Of a stretch of 64,000 bases of DNA, positions 24,860-33,502 are shown in pieces. Source of the stretch: CAWDZK01 sp963726615 (GTDB lineage: Bacteria; Actinomycetota; Actinomycetes; JACCUZ01). A program made the position numbers and the translations under genes. The notes beneath the pieces were generated by a model. That model made no database searches. It saw nothing but the letters and a program-made list of their open reading frames with translations, and had not been told where the DNA came from. The stretch spans positions 186,001 to 250,000 of the forward strand of contig CAVSCX010000015.1 of assembly GCA_963726615.1 (NCBI GenBank), written 5' to 3'. How positions within the stretch are numbered: position 1 is the stretch's first letter; every line of letters begins with the position of its first letter.

Positions 24860-27800
24860 TCAGGTGCGGCCGAGGGACCCGAACACGTCCACGGTGATCT
24901 TGGTGGTGCCGCTGGCGTTGTAGAACTTCACGGTCCCGCCGGGCCCGACCTTCGCCATGACCACCTCGGTGGTGACCCGTCGCTTCTGCACCGGGATCGA
25001 GGGCGAGGCCTTGCAGATCTTGGTCTTGGTCCCGCCGGTGCAGACCGCCAGCGAACCGGTGGAGGTCGACGAGCCGATCGTGATGCGCAGCGCGACCGTG
25101 CTCGTGCCGGCCGGCAGCGACCGCATCGCCATCGTGAAGGACTTCTTGGCCCCCAGCGTCTGGCTGGTCAGCACCCGCCGCTGCGGGTTGGGCTTGAAGG
25201 TCGTCCCGGTCGACGACGCGATGTACACGCCCTGCACCGCGACGGTGACGCGGACGCTGCCCGTGCGGTTGACCAGCTTGACCTTTCCTCCCGGCCCCAT
25301 GGTGGTCACGACGTGCGTGCCGACCGCAGCGCCCTTGCCGGTGTAGAGGGTCGGGTGCTTCTTGCAGGCCTTCGTGCCCATGCTCGAGTCGCACACCGAC
25401 ACGCTGGTGGCGGTCGACGCGCTGGTCGCCCAGACGTTCAGGGCCACCGCCCGGGTGCCGCTCGGTCGCAGCGACGTCGGGATCTTCAGCGTGACGGGCT
25501 TCTTTCCCACCTGGGTCGAGGTCGCCACCCGCTGGTTGCCCTGCGGGACGAAGTAGCTCTGGTCGGTCTTGCCGCCGAACCACCCCTCGACCTCGGCAGT
25601 GACGACTGCGGTGCCCGCCGCGTTGTAGATCTTGACCGACTTGGCCGAGTCCAGCTTCGTGATGGTGAAGCCGGAGCCCTGGCCGCCCTTGGGAGCCCGC
25701 ACGACCGTCTGCGGGATGCAGTCCGCCGCCAGGTCGTCGCCGGTGCACACCGACACCGTCGTCGCCTTGCTCGCCTTGGTGACGGCGACGTTGAGGGCCA
25801 CCGTGTTGGTGCCGCGCGGCGGGTTGAGCGTCAGCGTCGCGAACTGGCCGGCGCCGATCGCCTTCCCCTTGAGGACCCGGGTCGGCGCGACGGGGGTGAA
25901 CCTCGTCCCGCCGTTGATGACTGTGACGGTCTGCGAGGTGCTGGTCGACCCGCTCGCGTTGGTCGCCGTCAGGGTGACCGTGTAGGTCCCCGACGCGGTG
26001 TAGGTGTGCGCCGGGCTCTGGGTGGAGTCGGTCGCGCCGTCACCGAAGTTCCACGCCCAGCTGGTCGCGCCGGCCGAGGCGTCGGTGAACTGCACGGTGA
26101 ACGGGGTCCGCCCGGACGACGAGTCCATCGTGAACGCTGCCGTCGGGCAGCCGGTGCAGCCGGGCGGCGTGACCGGCGGCGTGACCGGTGGCGTGACCGG
26201 TGGCGGAGTGGTCCCCGGCGCAGTCACGACCGGCGCCGTCACCGTGACGACCTGGGTCAGCGACCGCGGCCCCGCGGCAGAACCACCGGTGTACGTCACG
26301 GGGTAGTCACCGGCGGTGGTGTAGGTGTGCGAGACCGACGCGCCGGAGCCGGTGCTGCCGTCGCCGAAGTTCCACGCCGGGCTGGTGGCCCCTGAGGGAG
26401 CCGTGAAGGTCACCGCGAGCGGTGCCGTGCCGGACGCCGGCGATGCCGTGAACGAGCTCGGCTCTGCCTTCTCGCAGGGTCCCCCGACGCAGCTGTGCAC
26501 GTAGTCCTTCGCGGTCTTGTCTGCGGCCAGCACGACCAGACCGGTTCCCCCGGGGCGAGTGTCGACCGACTGCTTCGTCGACGTCGCGTCGTTGATGAGA
26601 GGGACGGTCGGGCCGTCGATCATCTTCTCGCCCGGCTTGCCGCTGGTCAGCCCTGGTGCGCCGAAGTCGAGCGTCGACAAGGGTGCGACCTTGCGGTTGA
26701 TGTCGCCGCCGTTGACCGCGGTGGTGAAGTAGACGTCGGCACTGTTGCCACCCTCGTCCAGGACGAGCATCGGCCGCGTGACGTTCTGGATCCGGGTCGA
26801 TACGTTCCGGCCCGCGACCGGGGTTCCGCCGGTGATGCCGAGCGAGTTGGGCGTCGTGACGGTCGGAACGGTCCAGCCGCCGGCGGCGCTGCGTGCCAGG
26901 ATGCCGACGAGCGGGTCGTTGTTCGCGCCGTTCTTGTCCAGGCTGGACTTGACCGCCACGATGACGCGACCATCCGTCGCTGTCCTCGCACTGATGTGGT
27001 TGTCACCGATCGACTTGCCCGCCCAGGCGGTCTCCTGCTGGCCCCAGCCGCCGCCGGTGTTGGACTGGAGGAAGAAGCCACCGAAGTCGGCCCCAGTGGT
27101 GCTGGTGCGGCTCCACATGATGCCGACGCCGCTGCCGACCGGAGTCAGTACCGCGATGTCGTCTGCCTGCGCCGTGGAGCCAGCAGGACCGACGATCGGC
27201 TCGGTGCCCGGCGTGACGCTGAGCGGCAGGGGAGCTGACCAGCTCGCGCCTTCGTTCGTCGACGAGGCTACGAATACCTGGTTGTTGGAGGCGTAGCCGA
27301 GCCAGAGAGTGCCCGAGCTCGTCCTGGCAACGCTGGCGTAGCTGATACCAAGCGCGGTTGGCAGGCTGCCCGTGTTGACCGGCGCGTACTTGCCGGTGGC
27401 GCTGCTGTAGTCGTACGTGAAGGTCTTGATCTCGTTGGCCGCGTTGTTGGAGTTCGACGCGACGACGTAGATGCGGTTGCCGACGGCCAGGACGTCGTAG
27501 TGGCTCTTGTCGCGCTTGTCCACCTCGACCCCGGTGTCCGTCCAGGTCTGGCTGGAGAGCTCCGGGCTGGCGAGGTAGTTGATCGTCCACTTGCCAGCCG
27601 TCGCCGGCGTGCCGGTGGGGCGCCACATGATCGACCACCACTTGCCGGCGTTGAACCACAGCTTGTTCTGCGAGTGGTACGAGGTCACCTCGTCCGGCCC
27701 GCCGGCGGTGAGGCTGTAGTCGTGGTCGAGGTAGCCGGCCGTGATAGCCGTTGCGGACGCCGGCCCGGACGGCAGCAGGGGCAGTCCGAGCACGGCGACG

Positions 27801-27862
27801 AGTGCCGCCAGCAGGAACGTGAACAGCGGACGGGTGGACGGTCGACGAACGCGGCGGTGCAT
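24860..27862 (-). CDS. Secreted beta-propeller protein with two PKD domains and three C-terminal repeats
   Basis: A 1000-residue exported protein starting at ATG 27862 with a signal peptide (TFLLAALVAVLGLPLLPSGP). The propeller-like region (about 45-470) parallels the neighbour: KLWFNAGKWWSIMW, VGIMWSRTSTTGADFGGFFL. A PKD domain (SPAWNFGDGSTGSGASVSHTY), a Pro-Thr-Val linker of repeated TPPV units, and a second PKD domain (SWAWNFGDGATDSTQSPAHTY) follow. Three repeats of about 110-120 residues close the protein. Each has a RVL start, a VALNV-type strand, a VC strand and a final VxVxGxx strand, resembling C-terminal domains of many actinobacterial exoproteins. No active site is recognised; cell-surface binding is likely. 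Confidence 0.75.
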   Translation of the reverse strand: MHRRVRRPSTRPLFTFLLAALVAVLGLPLLPSGPASATAITAGYLDHDYSLTAGGPDEVTSYHSQNKLWFNAGKWWSIMWRPTGTPATAGKWTINYLASPELSSQTWTDTGVEVDKRDKSHYDVLAVGNRIYVVASNSNNAANEIKTFTYDYSSATGKYAPVNTGSLPTALGISYASVARTSSGTLWLGYASNNQVFVASSTNEGASWSAPLPLSVTPGTEPIVGPAGSTAQADDIAVLTPVGSGVGIMWSRTSTTGADFGGFFLQSNTGGGWGQQETAWAGKSIGDNHISARTATDGRVIVAVKSSLDKNGANNDPLVGILARSAAGGWTVPTVTTPNSLGITGGTPVAGRNVSTRIQNVTRPMLVLDEGGNSADVYFTTAVNGGDINRKVAPLSTLDFGAPGLTSGKPGEKMIDGPTVPLINDATSTKQSVDTRPGGTGLVVLAADKTAKDYVHSCVGGPCEKAEPSSFTASPASGTAPLAVTFTAPSGATSPAWNFGDGSTGSGASVSHTYTTAGDYPVTYTGGSAAGPRSLTQVVTVTAPVVTAPGTTPPPVTPPVTPPVTPPGCTGCPTAAFTMDSSSGRTPFTVQFTDASAGATSWAWNFGDGATDSTQSPAHTYTASGTYTVTLTATNASGSTSTSQTVTVINGGTRFTPVAPTRVLKGKAIGAGQFATLTLNPPRGTNTVALNVAVTKASKATTVSVCTGDDLAADCIPQTVVRAPKGGQGSGFTITKLDSAKSVKIYNAAGTAVVTAEVEGWFGGKTDQSYFVPQGNQRVATSTQVGKKPVTLKIPTSLRPSGTRAVALNVWATSASTATSVSVCDSSMGTKACKKHPTLYTGKGAAVGTHVVTTMGPGGKVKLVNRTGSVRVTVAVQGVYIASSTGTTFKPNPQRRVLTSQTLGAKKSFTMAMRSLPAGTSTVALRITIGSSTSTGSLAVCTGGTKTKICKASPSIPVQKRRVTTEVVMAKVGPGGTVKFYNASGTTKITVDVFGSLGRT

Positions 27863-27900
27863 GGGTCCCCCAGTGCAGGTGTGGATACGCGAGGTCACGT

Positions 27901-28000
27901 GGGCGTCTCCCTCACCCGCGGCGCGCTGAACGAAGAGTGATCCACTGGGCAAAGCGCGGGTATCGGGCGAACGGCTGACCTGCGGAATGCGTTGCGTGAC
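27901..28000 (-). promoter_or_regulatory. Conserved upstream element of propeller gene (copy B)
   Basis: Matches 24613-24711 block for block at nearly the same distance (39 bases) from its start codon at 27862. It includes TTCGCCCGATACC on the minus strand (27960-27971 region), whose CGCCCGATA core also precedes the sialidase-like gene at 14432. See copy A. Confidence 0.55.
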
Positions 28001-28067
28001 AAGGGATGTACGGCCTGTGAGGACACGCGGACGGAGGGCGCAAAACGGGCGGTCGAGCGACCGTGGC

Positions 28068-28073
28068 TAGCCT
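28068..28073 (+). promoter_or_regulatory. -10 box TAGCCT, probable leaderless start
   Basis: TAGCCT ends eight bases before the ATG at 28082 and no ribosome site is present, so transcription probably begins at or next to the start codon. No convincing -35 is seen. Confidence 0.4.
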
Positions 28074-28081
28074 GTCGCGCG

Positions 28082-29089
28082 ATGCCGCCCCAACCCTCGA
28101 CCAGCCCCGCCGACCCGGGCCACGACCGGCCGGTCTTCGTCATCGGCTGCCCGCGGTCCGGCACGACGCTGCTCAGCCTCATGCTCAGCAGCCACTCCAG
28201 GGTCGCCGTCCCGCCGGAGACGCGGTTCCTGCTGCCGGTGTTCCGCCGCCGCCGGTCCTTCGGCGACCTCGCGGTGACCGCGAACCGTCGCCGGCTGGCC
28301 CGGGCGGTGGTGCGGCGCCGGGGGACCAAGTTCGCCCATCTCGGCCTCGACCCGGAGCACGTGAAGCGGGCTGTCCTCGACGGCCCGCCGACGGTCGGCG
28401 CCGCGCTGGCCACGCCGTACCGGCTGTACGCGGCCGAGCGCGGGAAGTCCCGCTGGGGCGACAAGCGGCCGGGGTACTTCCGCAACGTCGCGGTGATCCG
28501 CGCCCTGTTCCCGGACGCGCAGGTCGTGCACCTGGTGCGTGACCCCCGCGACTGCGTCGGCTCCCTCAAGCGGATGCGCTGGTGGCGGCACGGCACCGTC
28601 GGGGCCGTGGCCACCTGGGTGCAGGCGGTCGACTCGGCCCGCGCCGCCCGCCGGCGGCTCCCCGCCGGGTCGTTCCACGAGCTGCGCTACGAGGACCTTG
28701 TCGCCGACCCGCGCGCCGAGCTCCGGCGGCTCTGCGACTTCCTCGGGGAGGAGTTCGAGGAGGCGATGCTCGCCCCGCAGGCCGAGGCGGGTCGGTTGCC
28801 GGCGCGACAGCGCGGCGGCTGGCACAGCGAGACCCGGCGCGAGGTGGGGCGCCAGCGGGTCGGGACGTACGCCGAGGTTCTCACCGACGAGGAGGTCGCC
28901 CTGGTGGAACGGGTGGCCGGGCGCCGGATGCGACGGTTCGGCTACGACGTGCCGTCGCGGCCGCCGGTGCGGCCGGTGCTGCTGCTGCGGTACGCACGCA
29001 AGGTCTGGACGCTACGGCTGCGGACCGCGGTCGTGGCCCGGCGGGACGCGCGGCTGGCGGCGTCGGGCGGGCCGGTCGCCTACCGCTGA
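28082..29089 (+). CDS. Sulfotransferase family protein
   Basis: A 335-residue protein of the PAPS-dependent sulfotransferase fold. The 5'-phosphosulfate loop is VFVIGCPRSGTTLLSLML near residues 19-36. The 3'-phosphate site is VVHLVRDPRDCVGSLKRM. The conserved LRYEDLVADP strand follows. It would move sulfate from PAPS to a hydroxyl or amine of a lipid, glycan or small molecule. No membrane segment is evident and the acceptor cannot be predicted. A second family member (32480-33502) with the same overall plan lies 3.4 kb downstream. Confidence 0.85.
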   Translation: MPPQPSTSPADPGHDRPVFVIGCPRSGTTLLSLMLSSHSRVAVPPETRFLLPVFRRRRSFGDLAVTANRRRLARAVVRRRGTKFAHLGLDPEHVKRAVLDGPPTVGAALATPYRLYAAERGKSRWGDKRPGYFRNVAVIRALFPDAQVVHLVRDPRDCVGSLKRMRWWRHGTVGAVATWVQAVDSARAARRRLPAGSFHELRYEDLVADPRAELRRLCDFLGEEFEEAMLAPQAEAGRLPARQRGGWHSETRREVGRQRVGTYAEVLTDEEVALVERVAGRRMRRFGYDVPSRPPVRPVLLLRYARKVWTLRLRTAVVARRDARLAASGGPVAYR

Positions 29090-29120
29090 CCCGCAGTTCC
29101 GTCCGGTTCCCTCAGGGCTG

Positions 29121-29576
29121 TCACGGTCGTGGGTGCTCGGCGTTGCGCAGCCGGGCCGTCATCACCCGCAGCATCGGGACCGCGATCTCGGGGTGGGTGT
29201 CCAGGAGCTCGTGGAACGTCCACTTCGCCAGGGCGAACGTCGTCAGGCCGCCGTCACCCGCAACGATCTCGGCCGACCGTGGCTTGCCGTCGATGAGGGA
29301 CACCTCACCGAAGTAGTCGCCCGGGCCGAGCGTGGCGTGAGCCACACCCTCCACGCTGGCCGTGGCGCTGCCCCGCAGCACGACGTGCATCTCCACGCCC
29401 TTGGGGGAGAAAGACCGGAAGCCGCCGACCTCCTCGCCCTCGGCGAGGACCTGGTCGCCGGCGCCGAACGTCTCCTCGCGACCCGACTCGGCGATCCGAC
29501 GCAGCAGCTTGTGGTCGAGCCCCTCGAACAGGTCGACCTTCGCCAGGACGGCGACGAGCTCGTCAGCAGCAGCCAT
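29121..29576 (-). CDS. Cyclic nucleotide-binding (Crp-type) domain protein
   Basis: A 151-residue protein made of one cNMP-binding jelly-roll. It begins ELVAVLAKVDLFEGLDHKLL; the phosphate-binding cassette is GPGDYFGEVSLIDGKPRSAE (FGE...R-SA) and the C helix is FHELLDTHPEIAVPMLRVMT. It lacks the winged-helix domain of Crp/FNR, so it is a stand-alone sensor that probably acts through a partner. The ATG at 29576 has GGAGG seven to eight bases upstream. It converges with the sulfotransferase gene. Confidence 0.85.
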   Translation of the reverse strand: MAAADELVAVLAKVDLFEGLDHKLLRRIAESGREETFGAGDQVLAEGEEVGGFRSFSPKGVEMHVVLRGSATASVEGVAHATLGPGDYFGEVSLIDGKPRSAEIVAGDGGLTTFALAKWTFHELLDTHPEIAVPMLRVMTARLRNAEHPRP

Positions 29577-29724
29577 GGTCCACCTCCGCGCGGAACCCCC
29601 GTGGCCGCAACCTAGGCGCACCGGGCGCCGGGGGACAACGGTGGCCGGGCACTCGACGGAATCCGTGGGCCGGAAGCGCCGCAAACCGGACCAAGAGCGG
29701 TACCGCGGACCGCCGGCCGGCCTG

Positions 29725-29877
29725 TCAGGCGCTGCGCAACGTGTCGTCGATCAGGGCGAGCAGCCGGGTCACCCCGTCGGCAGCGGCGCGGCCGCCCGGA
29801 CGGGCCGGCGGCGGGTCCTCCGGGGACGGCTCGGGCTGCCCACGGCTGGCCCGACGACGGGTCTGCTGCGTTCTCAC
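29725..29877 (-). CDS. Small basic hypothetical protein (50 aa)
   Basis: A GTG start at 29877 preceded by AGGAGG at five bases opens a 50-codon frame, VRTQQTRRRASRGQPEPSPE and a tail GVTRLLALIDDTLRSA. It is Arg/Pro-rich then amphipathic. No family is recognised; the strong ribosome site is the main support. Confidence 0.4.
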   Translation of the reverse strand: MRTQQTRRRASRGQPEPSPEDPPPARPGGRAAADGVTRLLALIDDTLRSA

Positions 29878-29973
29878 CGGGACCTCCTGCGGTCGAGCGG
29901 GCCCCGTGACCGCTGCGGGATACCACCGCCGCGAGATCACCAAACCCGGACAGGCCGGGCGTTCCGCCGCAGG

Positions 29974-32346
29974 TCAGGAGGCGGACTCGTCGTCCAACGG
30001 GGACACGCCGGTGATCCGGTGGACGGCGAAGGAGCGCACCGCCCCGCGGAGGTGGTCGTACGCGTTGAGGTAGCCGCCCTCGACCGCGACCGGCTCGACG
30101 ACCCGCTGGGTGGCCCGGCCCTCGGCGTCGACGTAGCCGATCCACAAGGTCTCCCCGGACCCGGCGGCCTGCACGAGCATCGCCAGCACGTCGGCCGTCG
30201 GGCGCCCGGTGCGCAGGGCCCCGACCAGGCGCTGCTCGTCGCCACCGCGGATCGCCCGGACCGCGGCCGCCAGCAGCGGGTCGGCGGGGACGACCGGGCC
30301 TGCCGCGGCCACCATGGCGGGGCGGCGGCGGGCCGGGGAACGGCGCGACTCGGGCCGCCGCACGACCATGGCACCGTCCGGACCTTCGGCCGCCGGCGCG
30401 AGCCCCGCCTCGCGCAGCCGGGCCAGCACGACATCCGGCGGGGAGGTCGACACCAGCACCGTGGGCGCGACCCGGCGCAGGCCCAGGCCGCTCACCCGTC
30501 GGTCGGTGAGCAGCACCCCGAGCGTCGCCTCGTCGTCGCACCGGACGAACGAGGCGGCCACCCCGACCCGCACCTGGCCGTGTCGGCGGGCGACGTCCTC
30601 GACCAGGTACCGCAGCGGCTGCGGGACCGGCGTGCGCGAGTGCTTGTCGAGCAGTGCCGTCACGTCGCCCGACGTCCAGCCGGCATCGAACGCGCGCCGC
30701 ACCGTCGCCTCCGTGAACCGGTAGACGGTCGCTCCACCGGTCGACTCGACGTCGGCAAGCAGCCGCACCGAGCGGGCCAGCACCGGCTCGAGCGGGCCCG
30801 GCGCGACTGCCGTGAGGTCCGCCTGCAGCAGCAGGTGGTCCAGCGGCTCCGGGAGCAGCCCGGCCAGCTCGGCGACGGCGTCGTCGGGCCGGCCGTCGAC
30901 GAGGGCGCGGCCGTGGGCGGCCAGGGCGCCGCCCGAGACAAGGCCCAGCCGCTCGGCCTCGCGCACGGTCCAGCCGACCAGGTCGTCCTGCAGCCGCCCG
31001 CCGCGTCGTGGTGCCTGCCACCGCAGCCGGGCCGCAAGCGACGCCGTGGTGGCGCCGGTGCCGGCCGGCAGCCCGGCCAGGTCGCCGAGCACGGCGGCGC
31101 GGACGGCGGGGGACACCGAGCGGTCCAGGTCCGGCCCGAGCGGCGCCAGCGTCCGGCCGCGGGCGTCCTCGGTGCCCGCCAGGCCGGCCACCCGGCTGGA
31201 CGTGAGCCAGGCCCGCACCAGCGAGACCCACCGGTGCGCGACAGGCTCGTCCAGCCAGCCGTCGTACGCCGGGGTCGGCAGCCACACCTCGGCGTCGAGG
31301 CTGCCGTCGTCTCCCGCGCCCAACAGCCCGGCGGCGTGCGCGACCTCGGCCAGGAGGGCGAGGACGGACTCGTCGACATCGAGAGCCGAGGCCGCCCGGC
31401 TGCGCTCCCGGACGCCGACCCCGCCGGCCCGCAGCACCTTCGGGGGGTCCGTGGACCACACCTCGAGCAGCTCGTCGACAAGGCGGACGGCGTCCGCGGC
31501 AGCACCGGCGGCCACCCGGTCGACCCGGCCGGCGTCGACAACGGCCGTCTCCGGCTGCGGCACCGACGGCTCGGGCGCGGTGTGCACGCGGCCCCCCCGC
31601 AGGTGCAGGGCGACCTCGCGGGGTAGCACGACAGTCCCCGCGTCGGTTCCCACGAGCAGCCCGTGGGCCAGCAGCCACTCGACCGGGCTCCCGGCGGTGG
31701 CGGCGTCGACCTCGCGCCGAGCCCGGTCGAGGTGGCCGGTCGGCGGGCCCCACGTCATGGTCGCCAGTGCCTCCGCGGCGCCGGTAGGGGCGTCGGCGAG
31801 CAGCGCGTCCAGCCGGGCGGGGTCACCGAGGACCGCCGCGACGGCCCGGGCCGTTCGCCCCGGGTCGGCCGCACCGCCCTCCCCGAGGTCCGCGCCGAGG
31901 TCGGCGGCGATCCGGGACAGCCGGGACAGCCCGTACCCGTGCAGCAGCTGCTCCGCCGGCTGGCCGAGACCGGCGGCGTGGCCGATGACCTCCCCGACGG
32001 TCCGGGGCAGCACCAGGCCGCCGTCCTCGTCGCGGTAGACCAGTGCCTGCGTGTGCAGCCGGGTGAGCACCTCGGCAGGGTCAGCGCCCAGCAGCCGGCG
32101 CACGTCGTCGTCGCTGCTGTGGTCGGGCAGGGCGCAGAGGACCTCGACGACCTGCAGGGCGAACCGGTCCAGCTGGTCCAGGGCCCGGGTCACGGACGGC
32201 CGGGTCGTCGCCCGGGCCGCCAGCGACGCCAGGTCCGAGGGCACCGGGGAGAGCAGGTCCGGCCGGGCGCGCAGCAGTGCGACCAGCGCCGCGTCGTCGC
32301 GCGCTCGCAGGTCGTCCGCCAGGCTGCGCGGCCGGGAGCTGGGCAT
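29974..32346 (-). CDS. Helicase-associated (XPB/Ssl2 C-terminal-like) domain protein
   Basis: A 790-residue actinobacterial protein usually found beside XPB helicase. It starts MPSSRPRSLADDLRARDDAA and has repeated winged-helix-like segments. The helicase-associated domain near residues 540-660 contains VYRFTEATVRRAFDAGW and RYLVEDVARRHGQVRVGVAA. A WYL-like C-terminal domain reads LWIGYVDAEGRATQRVVEPV and YLNAYDHLRGAVRSFAVHRI. There is no Walker motif, so it is not itself a helicase; a DNA-binding or regulatory partner role is likely. The ATG at 32346 follows TACCGT by seven bases, consistent with a leaderless mRNA. Confidence 0.8.
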   Translation of the reverse strand: MPSSRPRSLADDLRARDDAALVALLRARPDLLSPVPSDLASLAARATTRPSVTRALDQLDRFALQVVEVLCALPDHSSDDDVRRLLGADPAEVLTRLHTQALVYRDEDGGLVLPRTVGEVIGHAAGLGQPAEQLLHGYGLSRLSRIAADLGADLGEGGAADPGRTARAVAAVLGDPARLDALLADAPTGAAEALATMTWGPPTGHLDRARREVDAATAGSPVEWLLAHGLLVGTDAGTVVLPREVALHLRGGRVHTAPEPSVPQPETAVVDAGRVDRVAAGAAADAVRLVDELLEVWSTDPPKVLRAGGVGVRERSRAASALDVDESVLALLAEVAHAAGLLGAGDDGSLDAEVWLPTPAYDGWLDEPVAHRWVSLVRAWLTSSRVAGLAGTEDARGRTLAPLGPDLDRSVSPAVRAAVLGDLAGLPAGTGATTASLAARLRWQAPRRGGRLQDDLVGWTVREAERLGLVSGGALAAHGRALVDGRPDDAVAELAGLLPEPLDHLLLQADLTAVAPGPLEPVLARSVRLLADVESTGGATVYRFTEATVRRAFDAGWTSGDVTALLDKHSRTPVPQPLRYLVEDVARRHGQVRVGVAASFVRCDDEATLGVLLTDRRVSGLGLRRVAPTVLVSTSPPDVVLARLREAGLAPAAEGPDGAMVVRRPESRRSPARRRPAMVAAAGPVVPADPLLAAAVRAIRGGDEQRLVGALRTGRPTADVLAMLVQAAGSGETLWIGYVDAEGRATQRVVEPVAVEGGYLNAYDHLRGAVRSFAVHRITGVSPLDDESAS

Positions 32347-32353
32347 CCGCACC

Positions 32354-32404
32354 ACGGTACGCGGTGCGCCCGAGTGTCGTCCGAGCGTCGCCGGTCGCTA
32401 ACCT
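32354..32404. promoter_or_regulatory. Divergent promoters (helicase-associated gene and sulfotransferase)
   Basis: Minus strand: -10 TACCGT (32359-32354), seven bases before ATG 32346. Plus strand: -10 TAACCT (32399-32404), giving a leader of about 70 bases to GTG 32480, which has a GGGAGGA ribosome site. -35 boxes are weak in both directions. Confidence 0.4.
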
Positions 32405-32479
32405 CCTGGGCACGCCACGGGGCCGTCCGGCGGCCACGGCCGTCCACCGGTCCGCGGCACGCCCCAGGGAGGAAGCACT

Positions 32480-33502
32480 GTGACCAGCGACCGGCCGATC
32501 TTCGTCGTGGGCTGCCCCCGCTCGGGCACCACGATGCTGTCGCTGATGATCCACGCCCACCCTCGGCTGGCGATGCCGCCGGAGTCGCGCTTCCTGCTCA
32601 AGACCTGGCGCAAGCGGCAGAAGTACGGCGACCTCTCGACCAAGCAGCAACGGACGCAGCTGGCCAAGTCGTGCGTCCGCACCGGCTCCAAGGTGCGCGA
32701 CCTCGGGCTGGACCCGGACGAGGCGCTCGAGGCCATCCTCGCCGCTCCGCCGACCATCGGCTCGGCGTTCGGCACCGTCTTCAAGATGTTCGCCGACAAG
32801 CACGGCGCGGCCCGCTGGGGCGACAAGCGCCCGGCGTACTACCAGGAGGTCGACGTCCTGCTGCGGCTCTTCCCGGACGCGCAGATCGTGCACATCGTCC
32901 GGGACGGCCGGGCCAACGTCGCGTCGCTGAAGAAGATGCCGTGGTGGCCCTACGACTCGATCGGCTCGATGGCCGCGTGGTCGCAGGCCGAGTACTGCTC
33001 GCAGCGCAACGCCAAGCGGCTGGCCCCGGACGTGTTCCACGTCATCCGGTACGAGTCGCTCGTCGCCGACCCGGAGCCGGTGCTGCGCGAGCTGTGCACG
33101 TTTCTCGACGAGGACTTCGTCCCCGCGATGCTCGAGCCGAGCGAGGTCCGCGACGTCGTGCCGGAGAAGAAGACCTGGCACGGCAACCTCAAGCAGTCGG
33201 TCAACACCGACCAGGTCGAGTCGTGGCGAAGGGGGCTCGAGCCGTGGGAGCTCGGCCTGATGGAGACGGTGTTGCGCCGCAAGCTCAAGCGGTGGGACTA
33301 CCAGCTCTCCGGTGACGGCACCCGGCCCGACCCGAAGCTGCTCGCGAAGTACGCGAAGGACGCGTTCGAGCGTCGCTCCGCGATGCGCAAGCGGTGGGCG
33401 GAGGAGAGCAGGGAGGCGGCGGCGGCCACCTATCCGGTCGCCGCCCAGCTCACCTCCCGCCAGATCGACCTCGCCAAGGAGCGGGGCCAGCTGGTCGTGT
33501 GA
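32480..33502 (+). CDS. Sulfotransferase family protein
   Basis: A 340-residue PAPS-dependent sulfotransferase-type protein. The loop is IFVVGCPRSGTTMLSLMIHA near the N-terminus. The 3'-phosphate motif is IVHIVRDGRANVASLKKM, then VIRYESLVADPEPVLRELCT. It is a diverged paralogue of the product at 28082, sharing WGDKRP and LFPDAQ segments. GTG 32480 has a GGAGGA site. The stop overlaps the next gene in the GTGA at 33499-33502, so it is translated with a HAAS-like membrane protein. The acceptor is unknown. Confidence 0.85.
   Translation: MTSDRPIFVVGCPRSGTTMLSLMIHAHPRLAMPPESRFLLKTWRKRQKYGDLSTKQQRTQLAKSCVRTGSKVRDLGLDPDEALEAILAAPPTIGSAFGTVFKMFADKHGAARWGDKRPAYYQEVDVLLRLFPDAQIVHIVRDGRANVASLKKMPWWPYDSIGSMAAWSQAEYCSQRNAKRLAPDVFHVIRYESLVADPEPVLRELCTFLDEDFVPAMLEPSEVRDVVPEKKTWHGNLKQSVNTDQVESWRRGLEPWELGLMETVLRRKLKRWDYQLSGDGTRPDPKLLAKYAKDAFERRSAMRKRWAEESREAAAATYPVAAQLTSRQIDLAKERGQLVV

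Noticed and set aside
26160..26215. GTGACCGGTGGC repeats, possible CRISPR-like or iteron array
   Set aside because: They encode the Pro-Thr-Val linker of the propeller protein and have no spacers.
27863..28081. Possible c-di-AMP or c-di-GMP riboswitch before the propeller gene
   Set aside because: GCAAAGC and GGGTATCGGG occur on the strand opposite to the gene, and I could not trace the conserved helices of either class.
29725..29877. Small protein as a Pup-like modifier
   Set aside because: It lacks the C-terminal GGQ/GGE and has no proteasome genes nearby.
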